From Lachnospiraceae bacterium (GTDB lineage Bacteria > Bacillota > Clostridia > Lachnospirales > Lachnospiraceae), in assembly GCA_009774345.1 (NCBI GenBank), contig VSNR01000018.1:1-33539 (forward strand): 33,539 nucleotides of DNA. Direction: 5' to 3'. Both the position numbers and the translations under genes were made by a program. Shown piece after piece: positions 15,832 to 23,499 of the stretch; within the stretch, counting starts at the first letter, position 1, and the number at the start of each line of letters is the position of its first letter. The notes beneath the pieces were generated by a model. The model had not been told where the DNA came from, searched no databases, and was given only the letters and a program-made list of their open reading frames with translations.

Positions 15832-15909
15832 CTGTAATTCCTCCAAACCAAAATGCAAACAAAAAACAGCTTAACCTTTGAAACGTTAAACTGTTTTGGA
15901 ATTACTGCG
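15832..15909 (-). promoter_or_regulatory. segment that can sequester the MFS ribosome binding site
   Basis: On the minus strand the segment CGCAGTAATTCC (15909-15898) is complementary to GGAATTAC, which contains part of the MFS ribosome binding site (around 15833-15842). The same segment is also complementary to GGGATTACTGCG at the end of the leader ORF (15969-15958), with one mismatch in 12. The two pairings exclude each other. Confidence 0.45.
15858..15897 (-). terminator. terminator-like hairpin in the MFS leader
   Basis: On the minus strand AAAACAGTTTAAC pairs with GTTAAGCTGTTTT (15897-15885 with 15875-15863), 13 bp with one G-T pair and a 9-nt loop. A run of six T bases closes the right arm. 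It sits about 30 nt before the MFS start codon, so it could end transcription early unless opened. Confidence 0.55.
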
Positions 15910-15946
15910 ATTTTCCTCTTTTTCAAATAAAAGTTTATGATATATA

Positions 15947-16042
15947 CTAAAAAAAGGCGCAGTAATCCCGTAATTGTGATTTTCTGAACGTTTTTGACAT
16001 AGAACTGCTGCTGCAAACTGGCACATAACCCATTCCGTTCAT
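15947..16042 (-). CDS. candidate 31-aa leader peptide of the MFS gene
   Basis: ATG 16042 is preceded by GGGAGGG at 6 nt, a strong ribosome binding site, and the frame runs 31 codons to TAG at 15947. The peptide starts MNGMGYVPVCSSSSMSKTF and resembles no known family. It lies about 25 nt after the predicted transcription start and its last third forms one arm of the alternative leader structure. A competing frame from GTG 16049 runs 73 codons to overlap the MFS start as ATGA, but its GTG is jammed against the binding site. Confidence 0.4.
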   Translation of the reverse strand: MNGMGYVPVCSSSSMSKTFRKSQLRDYCAFF

Positions 16043-16073
16043 ACTGCACCCTCCCTTCTCAAAATATATATTT

Positions 16074-16101
16074 ATTTTAGCATACGATTCCTATTTGTCA
16101 A
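16074..16101 (-). promoter_or_regulatory. near-consensus promoter for the MFS leader and gene
   Basis: On the minus strand a perfect TTGACA (16101-16096) is followed after 16 nt by TAAAAT (16079-16074). It overlaps the last codons of the DUF4179 gene and gives a leader of about 235 nt before the MFS start. Confidence 0.72.
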
Positions 16102-17170
16102 TACCATCGAGCCGAAATGTCACATTCCAGTCTCCCTCGATCAACGTCTCCGCGCTGTAAAAGATGCCATACATCGTATAATCCGAGAGTTCGTCAATGT
16201 CCTCAATATAGTAATCCTCATAAAAAACATATCTTGCATCGCCAACCTCCTCATCCCAGCCCACACTGCGGTCCGAATGACGCTCATTGCCATCTGAATC
16301 TCTCAAAAATAACGCTACATGTCTGTCTGACTCCCAATTATCCCCCATACAGATCTGAACGCGCAGCACCCCATCCTGATACGCTATGCCAGTCACTGTA
16401 AAATCATCCGCCGCGCAGTCTGCTGCCGCTATCCCATCTATTACGTTTGTCCTAGGTCTTGGGTCCTCGGATGTACCAGAAACCTTCCGCAGAGAATCAG
16501 GAAGCATCTCCTCCGTCATAAGACCTCCACTGCCACTGAGTGTCACCAGCTTTGTCTTTGCATCATAAACCGTCCCTGACAGGTCTACGTCTCGGATTTC
16601 CTCGGATTTATCACACAGAACTGCACGCGCCCGAAACTTTAGTTTCTCAGCATGATACGCGTGATCGGACCGAACTGTCACCTGAAAATACGCTTTGTCC
16701 TCCTGTGCGTCATATGTGAGAAAATGACACCCGCCAATCACGCTGTCGCTCACATAATCAGACAATCCATAGCTGTCATACAAATCCATCTCGCCATGTA
16801 CCAAGTCCTGCGTGCTGTCGTCTGCATCCCGCATCGAGATGATGATTTCCGCCTCATTGCCTTCTAAATGAATGGCTTCTACCTGCATCGTGATTCCCTG
16901 ACTGGTACAGCTCTCCTCAATGGGGACCAATTGGTCTGCAAGCGCCGGCGAAAGATATTCCACAATTCTGTAAAATACGGGAACCTGTGCCGCGCAGACA
17001 GGTACTGCTGTCACAAGACACACCGCTGCTGCCGCCGCGGCTACCTTTGGCACAAAGCGGTTTCTTTTGTTTTTTATGTTTCCTGCCTTTGTGCGCCCGA
17101 TCAGATTTTCCACAAGCTCCTGCGATGGGGCAATGGCGTCATATGCCTCTTTGTATCTGCTCTCAAACAT
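16091..17170 (-). CDS. DUF4179 membrane protein, likely anti-sigma factor
   Basis: A 359-aa protein with a short cytoplasmic N terminus (about 40 residues), one membrane segment near residues 41-60 (VAAAAAAVCLVTAVPVCAA), and a large outside domain. DUF4179 proteins are usually encoded beside ECF sigma factors and act, or are presumed to act, as their anti-sigma partner. The start is ATG 17170, not the TTG before it: GGAGG lies 7 nt upstream, and the ATG shares its A with the sigma factor's stop (TGATG), so the two are translationally coupled. The signal it senses is unknown. Confidence 0.85.
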   Translation of the reverse strand: MFESRYKEAYDAIAPSQELVENLIGRTKAGNIKNKRNRFVPKVAAAAAAVCLVTAVPVCAAQVPVFYRIVEYLSPALADQLVPIEESCTSQGITMQVEAIHLEGNEAEIIISMRDADDSTQDLVHGEMDLYDSYGLSDYVSDSVIGGCHFLTYDAQEDKAYFQVTVRSDHAYHAEKLKFRARAVLCDKSEEIRDVDLSGTVYDAKTKLVTLSGSGGLMTEEMLPDSLRKVSGTSEDPRPRTNVIDGIAAADCAADDFTVTGIAYQDGVLRVQICMGDNWESDRHVALFLRDSDGNERHSDRSVGWDEEVGDARYVFYEDYYIEDIDELSDYTMYGIFYSAETLIEGDWNVTFRLDGIDK

Positions 17171-17694
17171 CAAATCTCCTCCTTTTTTAAAATCTTTCCA
17201 AGCTGTCTCCTCGCTCTTGTCAGTCTTGTCCGCACCGTCGAAGCCTTTGCATTCGTGACCGCTGCGATTTCCCCGATAGAAAGCTCCTCATAATAAAACA
17301 GATGAATGACAACGCGGTAGTTTTTTGAGAGCCGTTTGACAGCATCGACCAGCGCTGCGCTGTCATCGGACAACCCGGGTATCATTCCGCCCTGTTCTAT
17401 CTCTTTTTGTTCCATCGCCACCCGCCTTCGTATCCACGGCGATTTCCAGAAGTTTTTGCAGCAGTTGACCGTCACCCTAAGAAACCACGCCTTTTCATGC
17501 TCCGCGTTCTGAAAGTCCGGCTCATTCTGCATATACCGCAGAAAAACCTCCTGATAAATATCGTCCGCATCATCGCGTGTTTTGACGAGAGCGTAAGCAA
17601 GCCTGTAGACCATATCGGAATTTCTTCTGATAACCTCCTCATAGAAGGCTGTTTTTATTTGTTTCACATTTTTTTCTCTGCGCATTGAATCCAT
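17170..17694 (-). CDS. ECF-type RNA polymerase sigma factor
   Basis: A 174-aa two-domain sigma-70 family protein. Region 2 shows DADDIYQEVFLRYMQ, the -10 recognition segment. Region 4 shows YRVVIHLFYYEELSIGEIA followed by ASTVRTRLTRARRQL, a helix-turn-helix for -35 recognition. It should direct polymerase to a small stress regulon and be held by the membrane protein encoded next. AGGAGG sits 6 nt before the ATG at 17694. A possible weak promoter (TTGGTA, 16 nt, TATTGT) lies at 17718-17745, just after the hairpin at 17752-17781. Confidence 0.92.
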   Translation of the reverse strand: MDSMRREKNVKQIKTAFYEEVIRRNSDMVYRLAYALVKTRDDADDIYQEVFLRYMQNEPDFQNAEHEKAWFLRVTVNCCKNFWKSPWIRRRVAMEQKEIEQGGMIPGLSDDSAALVDAVKRLSKNYRVVIHLFYYEELSIGEIAAVTNAKASTVRTRLTRARRQLGKILKKEEI

Positions 17695-17717
17695 TTTGTA
17701 CCTCCTTCATAAGAAAT

Positions 17718-17745
17718 ACAATACAGCATCCCTAAAAGCTACCAA
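17718..17745 (-). promoter_or_regulatory. weak candidate promoter of the sigma factor gene
   Basis: TTGGTA (17745-17740) and TATTGT (17723-17718) on the minus strand are 16 nt apart and each match consensus at four of six positions. An ECF self-promoter would look different, and I could not pick one out. Confidence 0.3.
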
Positions 17746-17751
17746 AAAATC

Positions 17752-17781
17752 AAAAATGAGCTCTGAAATGAGCTCATTTTT
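17752..17781 (-). terminator. perfect 12-bp inverted repeat, intrinsic terminator
   Basis: AAAAATGAGCTC (17752-17763) and GAGCTCATTTTT (17770-17781) are perfect reverse complements around a 6-nt loop. On the minus strand the stem is followed by TTTTTGATTTTTT. It would end transcripts that run leftward from sbcC through the antisense of tRNA-Ser, and insulates the sigma factor gene. Confidence 0.7.
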
Positions 17782-17791
17782 ACAAAAACAC

Positions 17792-17820
17792 TTGAAATAT
17801 CAACCACTTTCATGTATGAT
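17792..17820 (+). promoter_or_regulatory. promoter of tRNA-Ser
   Basis: TTGAAA (17792-17797) and TATGAT (17815-17820) on the plus strand are 17 nt apart. The -10 ends 10 nt before the mature 5' end of the tRNA. Confidence 0.75.
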
Positions 17821-17830
17821 TAATTCATGT

Positions 17831-17921
17831 GGAGACGTACCGAAGAGGCCATAACGGGACTGACTCGAAATCAGTTTATCGGTGCTATACTGATACGAGG
17901 GTTCGAATCCCTCCGTCTCCG
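17831..17921 (+). tRNA. tRNA-Ser (anticodon CGA)
   Basis: A 91-nt class II tRNA. The acceptor stem GGAGACG (17831-17837) pairs with CGTCTCC (17914-17920), with discriminator G at 17921. The anticodon stem ACTGA/TCAGT encloses CTCGAAA, giving anticodon CGA at 17866-17868, which reads UCG. A long variable arm follows, and the T arm contains GGTTCGAATCC. The 3' CCA is not encoded. It is the only clear plus-strand gene and faces sbcC, which ends 38 nt beyond it. No integrase or attachment repeat is seen next to it. Confidence 0.97.
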
Positions 17922-17958
17922 TTGCATTCTCAATCGTCCAATCTCTTTTTTCACAATG

Positions 17959-20900
17959 CTATTCCACTCTCACACTGCTGCTCACACCATCCTTTCCGCG
18001 GTTCTTTGTGACAATCAGCTTCCGTTCTATCTGGTCTTTTAATTCCGAGACATGCGAGATCACACCGACAAGGCGGTTGCCCTCTGTCAGATGAACCAGT
18101 GCTTTCATTGCCTGTGCGAGCGCCTCCTCATCCAGCGAGCCAAATCCCTCATCCACAAACATTGAGTCCATCTGGATTCCTCCTGCATAAGACTGGATTT
18201 CGTCTGACAGACCAAGGGCGAGCGATAAGGATGCCTCAAAGGTCTCTCCGCCAGATAACGTCTTCACACTGCGCTGCGTCGCGTTGTAATGGTCAATGAC
18301 ACACAGCTCCAAACCTGCCTTCTCCCTGCGGTTTTCGCTGTCTGCTTCGCGCTTTAGCTCATACTGCCCGCTGCTCATTGTCATGAGACGCAGATTTGCA
18401 CGCCGCAGGATTCGGTCAAAATATGTCATCTGGATATACGTCTCAAGCTCTACTTTTTGTTTTCCGGCAAGCATACCATTTGCGGTGTCGGACAATGCTC
18501 TCATCCAGACATATTTCTTCTCGACTGCCAGAATATTTTCTTGTCTTGCCGTCACTTTTTCGTAGATCTCTCTGTTCATACAGACCGCATTGTACTTCTG
18601 ATCGCGTTGGATATTGTACTCCTTCTTGTCCTGTTCCCACTTCTCTCTGCGTGCAAGCACCTCCTCTTCCTTGAGCGCTGCTGCCTCACCGGCGGCGTCA
18701 ATCTGCTGTTTCAGGGTTTCGGCAGCGGCAGTCAGATGCCCCTTGCGGCTTTTGTATTCCTCATACTGCTCGCTTGCTGTCTGGAACGCGGTCTCAAGCG
18801 CCTGTTTCTGGTTTATCCGTTCCTGAATCTGCTGTTCAACCATCTCCTTTGTCTCTGCGCCCAGCTGTTGTTGCAGATGCTCCAGATCGTCCGCCATCTT
18901 ACTGCACGCTGTCGTCTGTTCTGCCAGCGATACCTCCGCTTTCTGGATTTTATGAACAAGCGTTTTGATATTTTCCTCCATTTTAGGCAGCTTTTTTTCT
19001 AATGTCTGCTTTCGCACCAGCTTTTCACGGTTCTGTTCCAGTGCTTCCATGACAAGACCAAGCTGCTGTTCCAGTTTGGATGCGACATGCGCAAATTGAC
19101 AGTGCAGCTCCTCTACAGGCAGCTCCACCGGGTCAGACTGCGTCGCTGCAAGCGCAGGCTCCTGCTCGCTAAGACTTGTAAACAGCTGTTGTGCCTTCTC
19201 GTTTTTCAGGCGCTTGACTGCTTCTAGTTCTTTTTCCAGTGCTGCGACCGCAGCACTGCTCTCAGAGACGGACTGCTCTGTCTGCTTCTGCTGTATTTCA
19301 AGCATTTTGCGGTGTGCGATGGATTTTGACAGCAGTTGTGCGCACTCACTGAGCAGCGTCTGATACTGTTTGATCACAGCGTCTGCTGTCTTGTCTGTCA
19401 GGGCGGTATTTATCTCTAGCTCAGTCTCTATGGTTTCTTTTGCCTCAAGCGCCCTTACCTGTCTGATATGTACTGCCGCTTCCCCGCACATTTTTCCTGC
19501 CTTCTCCAATTCTGCTGCCGCCTGTTTTGCAAGCTCCTGCTCCTGTCCTGCCAGCGCCGCCTGTTTTGTTGTCTGGCTGCCAATCTGCTCTTGCAGCGCT
19601 TGCTTTTGTTCCTCACCAAGCGCTGCTTCATGCATCAGTGCCTCCTGCCGCGCCTTTGCCTCCTTTGCCTGTTTTAACTGTGCTCTGCATGTGTCCAGAT
19701 TCTGCGCAAGATATGCCGCGGCCGCACTTTCTTCCTTTTGAACCGCATCTGGTAATTGCAGTCCTGCGAGCATCTGCTCCCACTGGCGGCGCTTCTCGTC
19801 AAGCTTGCCCTGCGCCGCCGCATAAGCCTGATTTTCCTTTTGAAGCAGTACATTCAGCTCTTCATGGGCAGCCTCCCCTTCTCTGATCTGTTTGTCCAGA
19901 TCCGCCTTTCTGCACTGTTCTTGTTCCGCGTCTTTGATTGCCGCGCTGAGGTCTTTTTCCCTGTTTTTGAGCTGCTGCTCTTTCTCTGATACTTTCTTTT
20001 TTATGCTTAAAATATAGACAGCATCTTCCGCTGCCAAACACTGCAAATCCTGCTGGCAGAATACCGTCTCTGCTGCCATTCCATCAATGTTCTGCCTTTG
20101 CTCTTTAAGCCGTGTCTGTAGATGCCCTGCTGTGACACTGAGTCCTTCCGCTTTTTTCTCCGCCTCTGTAAGCAGCGTTTTCTTCTGCTCGACCTCCTCT
20201 TTATCCGGCGTCTTCTCCGGCATTTGGGCAAGGTTCTCATGATGTGTGGCTCCGCAGACAGGACATGCCGTCCCTTCCTGCAAGCCGCGCGCAAGCATCC
20301 CCGCCTGCGCGTCTAAAAAGCGCTGCTCTGTGTTTCTGTAATCCGCTCCTGCGCAGGCTTTCTCCGCTGCTGCCTGCTGGTACGCTTCCTGTGCGGCGCG
20401 CAGCTCCTCCGCCAGCCTCTCCCAGTTTTTGATCTCCTCTGCCAGCTTTTTGCATTTCTGCCTCTGCTCTGCAAGCTCCTTCTGCTCCTGTGCAAGCCTC
20501 AGGCTGCGGGTGTCCGCGTCCTTTACGCGCTCCCACTCGCTGCGCCAAAGCGCCTGTCTATTCTGGTGCTCCTGTACCCGTTCCTGCGTGGTATGATACG
20601 CCTTTTTTCGGTCTGCCGCTTCCTTTGCAAGCGCATTCAGGCTGTCCTGCTGTCTCTCAAACTCCGCGCACTGTTCCTGTGCGGTGTCAAATTGATGCTG
20701 CCACTGGATTTCCTGTTCTCCTGCATTTTTCAGTTGTTCCAGCGCTGCCCTGCGCTGGTTTTCCGCCTCGTTCAGCGCCGTCTCTTTCCCGCGCAGCGCT
20801 TCGAGCACAGCAGCAGTCTGCTGCATCTGGGTCTGGTTGTCCCTCCGCTCCTGTTCAGACTGCTGCAATAGCTGTCCCTGTGCTGCCATCCTGCCTTGCA

Positions 20901-22302
20901 GCTCCTCTGTCGCATCCAGTATTTCATCCCTGTCGGATAGCTGTGCGGTCTGCTCCTGTAACTTTGCCTGCTCTTCTGCCAACGCCTGCGCGCGCGCTGC
21001 TGCCCTTGTTAAGTCCTTTTCAATCTCCTGCTGGCGTGTTTGTTCCTGCTCCCAGCCGTGGTTTTGCCGCTGCAAGAGCTTTATCTGACGCTGTGTCCTG
21101 TCCCTGTCATTTTCCAGACGTGCGTTTTCCTCGCCCACGGAGGCAAGCGCCCGCAGTGCCTGCGAATCCGACTGGAATGATGTTTCTAACGTCTCACGCT
21201 GTTCAATTAATGCCTGTTTTTGCGCTGTCTCTTCCTGAATGGACTGGCGGGATGCATCAAGCGCTTTCTTGGTCTGTTCTAACGTTTCATATAAAAGAAG
21301 ATGATTCTGGCGTTCCTTAATTTCCAGCGCCAGTTCCCCGCACGCTGCCGCATTTTGTTCCGCCTCATGATAGCGCTCCTCTGCCTGCTGTATCTCAGGC
21401 GCAAGCTGTGCCAGCAGCTCCTGATTTTTGGCCAACGCATCCTGCTGCTGCCGGATTTTGTGGATATTTCCGATGAGCTGGTTCTCGCTCTCAATCTGCT
21501 TGTCCAATGCGCTGATTTCTTTGTCCAGCGCGCTCAGCGCCGCCTCATCTTCAAGGCAGAGCTCGTTTAACAGCGCCAGCCCCTCGCCGACCCTGCCGTC
21601 AAATTTTTCCTTACTGAGCTGGCGCATTTTCTCTGCGGCGGGGGTATCCTGCGTGCACACGATACTTTCCATATATTGATTGATGCTGCGTTTTAAGTCC
21701 GTGTACGCTGTCCCCTGTGCTTTTACGGCATCCTTGAGCTTTCCCTGTAGTGTCTGATACAGCCCAGTCTTAAAAATCTGGCGGAAAATATTGCCCCGCT
21801 CCTCTGTGCCAGCCAGCAGAAGTTTCTGAAAATCGCCCTGTGCGATCATTGCAATCTGTGTAAACTGTCTGCGGTCCAAGCCGATCAGTTCCGTGACCGC
21901 CCTTGTCACCTCCTTTGATTTGGTGACGGGCGTCCTGCTGTCAGGATAGACCAGTTCTGCCTCCGCCTTTTGCGTGGTGTAGCCCGTCCCTCTTCCCTTG
22001 GGACGCTGGTATTCAGGATTACGCTTTACCTGATACCGCTTCCCCCTGTAATCAAATACAAATGAGACGAAAGTCGGCACCTCCTCCTTGGCATATTTGC
22101 TGCGGAACATATCTGCCCTGCGCACATCACCGCTCGCCTCTCCATACAGGGCAAACACAATCGCATCAAAAATAGTCGTTTTCCCGGCGCCGGTATCTCC
22201 GGTAATCAGATACAGCCCCTGACTCCCAAGGCGCTCAAAATCAATCTCTGTGGTGCCGGCATATGGACCAAAGGCACTCATCATCAACTTTACTGGCTTC
22301 AT
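17959..22302 (-). CDS. sbcC: DNA double-strand break processing nuclease subunit SbcC
   Basis: SbcC is the ATPase and coiled-coil arm of the SbcCD (bacterial Rad50-Mre11) complex, which opens hairpins and trims blocked DNA ends. The 1447-aa protein has Walker A GDTGAGKTT near residue 36, the zinc hook CPVCGATHH at 680-683 at the tip of long glutamine-rich coiled coils, the ABC signature KTLSGGETFEASL, and Walker B FVDEGFGSLDEEAL near the C terminus. I start at ATG 22302, which overlaps the sbcD stop as ATGA and has GGGGGAGAGAG just upstream. It is clearly longer than the 1048-aa E. coli protein, by longer arms on both sides of the hook. Confidence 0.96.
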   Translation of the reverse strand: MKPVKLMMSAFGPYAGTTEIDFERLGSQGLYLITGDTGAGKTTIFDAIVFALYGEASGDVRRADMFRSKYAKEEVPTFVSFVFDYRGKRYQVKRNPEYQRPKGRGTGYTTQKAEAELVYPDSRTPVTKSKEVTRAVTELIGLDRRQFTQIAMIAQGDFQKLLLAGTEERGNIFRQIFKTGLYQTLQGKLKDAVKAQGTAYTDLKRSINQYMESIVCTQDTPAAEKMRQLSKEKFDGRVGEGLALLNELCLEDEAALSALDKEISALDKQIESENQLIGNIHKIRQQQDALAKNQELLAQLAPEIQQAEERYHEAEQNAAACGELALEIKERQNHLLLYETLEQTKKALDASRQSIQEETAQKQALIEQRETLETSFQSDSQALRALASVGEENARLENDRDRTQRQIKLLQRQNHGWEQEQTRQQEIEKDLTRAAARAQALAEEQAKLQEQTAQLSDRDEILDATEELQGRMAAQGQLLQQSEQERRDNQTQMQQTAAVLEALRGKETALNEAENQRRAALEQLKNAGEQEIQWQHQFDTAQEQCAEFERQQDSLNALAKEAADRKKAYHTTQERVQEHQNRQALWRSEWERVKDADTRSLRLAQEQKELAEQRQKCKKLAEEIKNWERLAEELRAAQEAYQQAAAEKACAGADYRNTEQRFLDAQAGMLARGLQEGTACPVCGATHHENLAQMPEKTPDKEEVEQKKTLLTEAEKKAEGLSVTAGHLQTRLKEQRQNIDGMAAETVFCQQDLQCLAAEDAVYILSIKKKVSEKEQQLKNREKDLSAAIKDAEQEQCRKADLDKQIREGEAAHEELNVLLQKENQAYAAAQGKLDEKRRQWEQMLAGLQLPDAVQKEESAAAAYLAQNLDTCRAQLKQAKEAKARQEALMHEAALGEEQKQALQEQIGSQTTKQAALAGQEQELAKQAAAELEKAGKMCGEAAVHIRQVRALEAKETIETELEINTALTDKTADAVIKQYQTLLSECAQLLSKSIAHRKMLEIQQKQTEQSVSESSAAVAALEKELEAVKRLKNEKAQQLFTSLSEQEPALAATQSDPVELPVEELHCQFAHVASKLEQQLGLVMEALEQNREKLVRKQTLEKKLPKMEENIKTLVHKIQKAEVSLAEQTTACSKMADDLEHLQQQLGAETKEMVEQQIQERINQKQALETAFQTASEQYEEYKSRKGHLTAAAETLKQQIDAAGEAAALKEEEVLARREKWEQDKKEYNIQRDQKYNAVCMNREIYEKVTARQENILAVEKKYVWMRALSDTANGMLAGKQKVELETYIQMTYFDRILRRANLRLMTMSSGQYELKREADSENRREKAGLELCVIDHYNATQRSVKTLSGGETFEASLSLALGLSDEIQSYAGGIQMDSMFVDEGFGSLDEEALAQAMKALVHLTEGNRLVGVISHVSELKDQIERKLIVTKNRGKDGVSSSVRVE

Positions 22303-23456
22303 TCTCTCTCCCCCCTGCACTCCTCAATTAACCGTGACACGAACGCTGTCTGCTCCCCGCTCATCGGCTGATTGTTCTGCATCTCGTAAAATTCTGCGAA
22401 CAATTCAAGCTCCGATTTCTGTTCGATCTCCTCCGCGCGCTCAATCACGCGGCTCTGCCGTGTCCTGCTGTTGTCGTATTCGAGCCGCATCAGATTGGGA
22501 TAGATGATGCGCAGTTTCTGTAAACCGTCTGGGATATCCTCCTCATCGGTCAGCGTGATCTGCACATAGTCATCTGTATCTGTGTCCTGATAAAAAGACT
22601 TCGCTGTCACTTCCAGATAGGTGCCGCGAATTTTTCGCAGATCATGAAGCGGCACGAGCGCAGCCGTCGAGAGCACAATATTTCCTTTTTCGCGAAATTC
22701 TACTACAGTGACAGATTTCTCCTGCGCTGCCTCCGAGAAGGAATATTTTAACGGCGTACCGCAATAGCGCACGGTCTCCCGCTTCAGGGACTGCGGGCTG
22801 TGAATATGCCCCAGCGCCACATAATCAAACGCGTCAAAGACATCGGCGTCAACATTGTCCAGACCGCCGACAGACACTTCCTCAGAGTCACAGCGCCCCG
22901 CACCAGTCACAAACTGGTGTGCTATCAAAATATTGCGCTTGCTGCTGTCCACCTCCATGCGCTCAACTGCCAGCCTTACCGCATCCTGATAGCTCTCTGG
23001 CATCGGCGTCTCCTCCATGCCCGGCGCTCCCTCCAAGGCATGGCGCACCACTGCCGGCTTGACAAACGGCAGCAGATACAGGCACAGCTCCCCATAGGAA
23101 TCTGTCATGGTAATTTTGGCAGTGTCACCGCGGTAAACCGGGGATACATGGACGCCCCTGCCGCTCATGAGCTGTGCGCCAAACGCGATGCGCTCCGCAG
23201 AGTCATGATTGCCGCTGACTGCAAAAACCTGCTTCCCCCGCTCTGCAAGCGCTGTCAGAAACCAGTCAAACACCTGCACTGCCTCGGCGGACGGCACGGG
23301 TTTGTCATAGATATCCCCCGCGATCATAACGCCGTCCGCCTGTTTTTCATCCGCTATCGCGAGGATTTGCCTCAAAATATATTTCTGATCTTCCAGCATG
23401 GAAAATTCGTTTACACGTTTTCCGAGATGAAGATCTGATATGTGCAGTAATTTCAT
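22299..23456 (-). CDS. sbcD: DNA double-strand break processing nuclease subunit SbcD
   Basis: The 385-aa Mre11-type Mn2+-dependent nuclease of the SbcCD complex. The calcineurin-like metal motifs are all present: ISDLHLG at residues 6-12, IAGDIYD near 46, SGNHDSAER near 83, and GHIHSPQ near 216. AAGGAG lies 8 nt before the ATG. The gene overlaps sbcC by 4 nt, as expected for subunits made together. It begins 43 nt after the stop of the AAA-ATPase-like gene, so all three may share the promoter at 25131-25159. Confidence 0.96.
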   Translation of the reverse strand: MKLLHISDLHLGKRVNEFSMLEDQKYILRQILAIADEKQADGVMIAGDIYDKPVPSAEAVQVFDWFLTALAERGKQVFAVSGNHDSAERIAFGAQLMSGRGVHVSPVYRGDTAKITMTDSYGELCLYLLPFVKPAVVRHALEGAPGMEETPMPESYQDAVRLAVERMEVDSSKRNILIAHQFVTGAGRCDSEEVSVGGLDNVDADVFDAFDYVALGHIHSPQSLKRETVRYCGTPLKYSFSEAAQEKSVTVVEFREKGNIVLSTAALVPLHDLRKIRGTYLEVTAKSFYQDTDTDDYVQITLTDEEDIPDGLQKLRIIYPNLMRLEYDNSRTRQSRVIERAEEIEQKSELELFAEFYEMQNNQPMSGEQTAFVSRLIEECRGERE

Positions 23457-23499
23457 GTTATGTACTCCTTTGTTGTATATCTTTCATCCGTACAGGCAG

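Noticed and set aside
15828..16049. 73-codon frame from GTG 16049 that overlaps the MFS start as ATGA
   Set aside because: The GTG is pressed against its binding site, the frame runs through the terminator-like hairpin, and the protein resembles nothing; the 31-codon frame at 15947-16042 has a better start.
17831..17921. tRNA-Ser as an integration site of a mobile element
   Set aside because: No integrase, no repeat of the tRNA 3' end and only normal chromosomal genes on both sides.
20490..21320. Long plus-strand open frame (276 codons)
   Set aside because: It mirrors the glutamine-rich coiled coil of sbcC and is proline/alanine/cysteine-rich noise.
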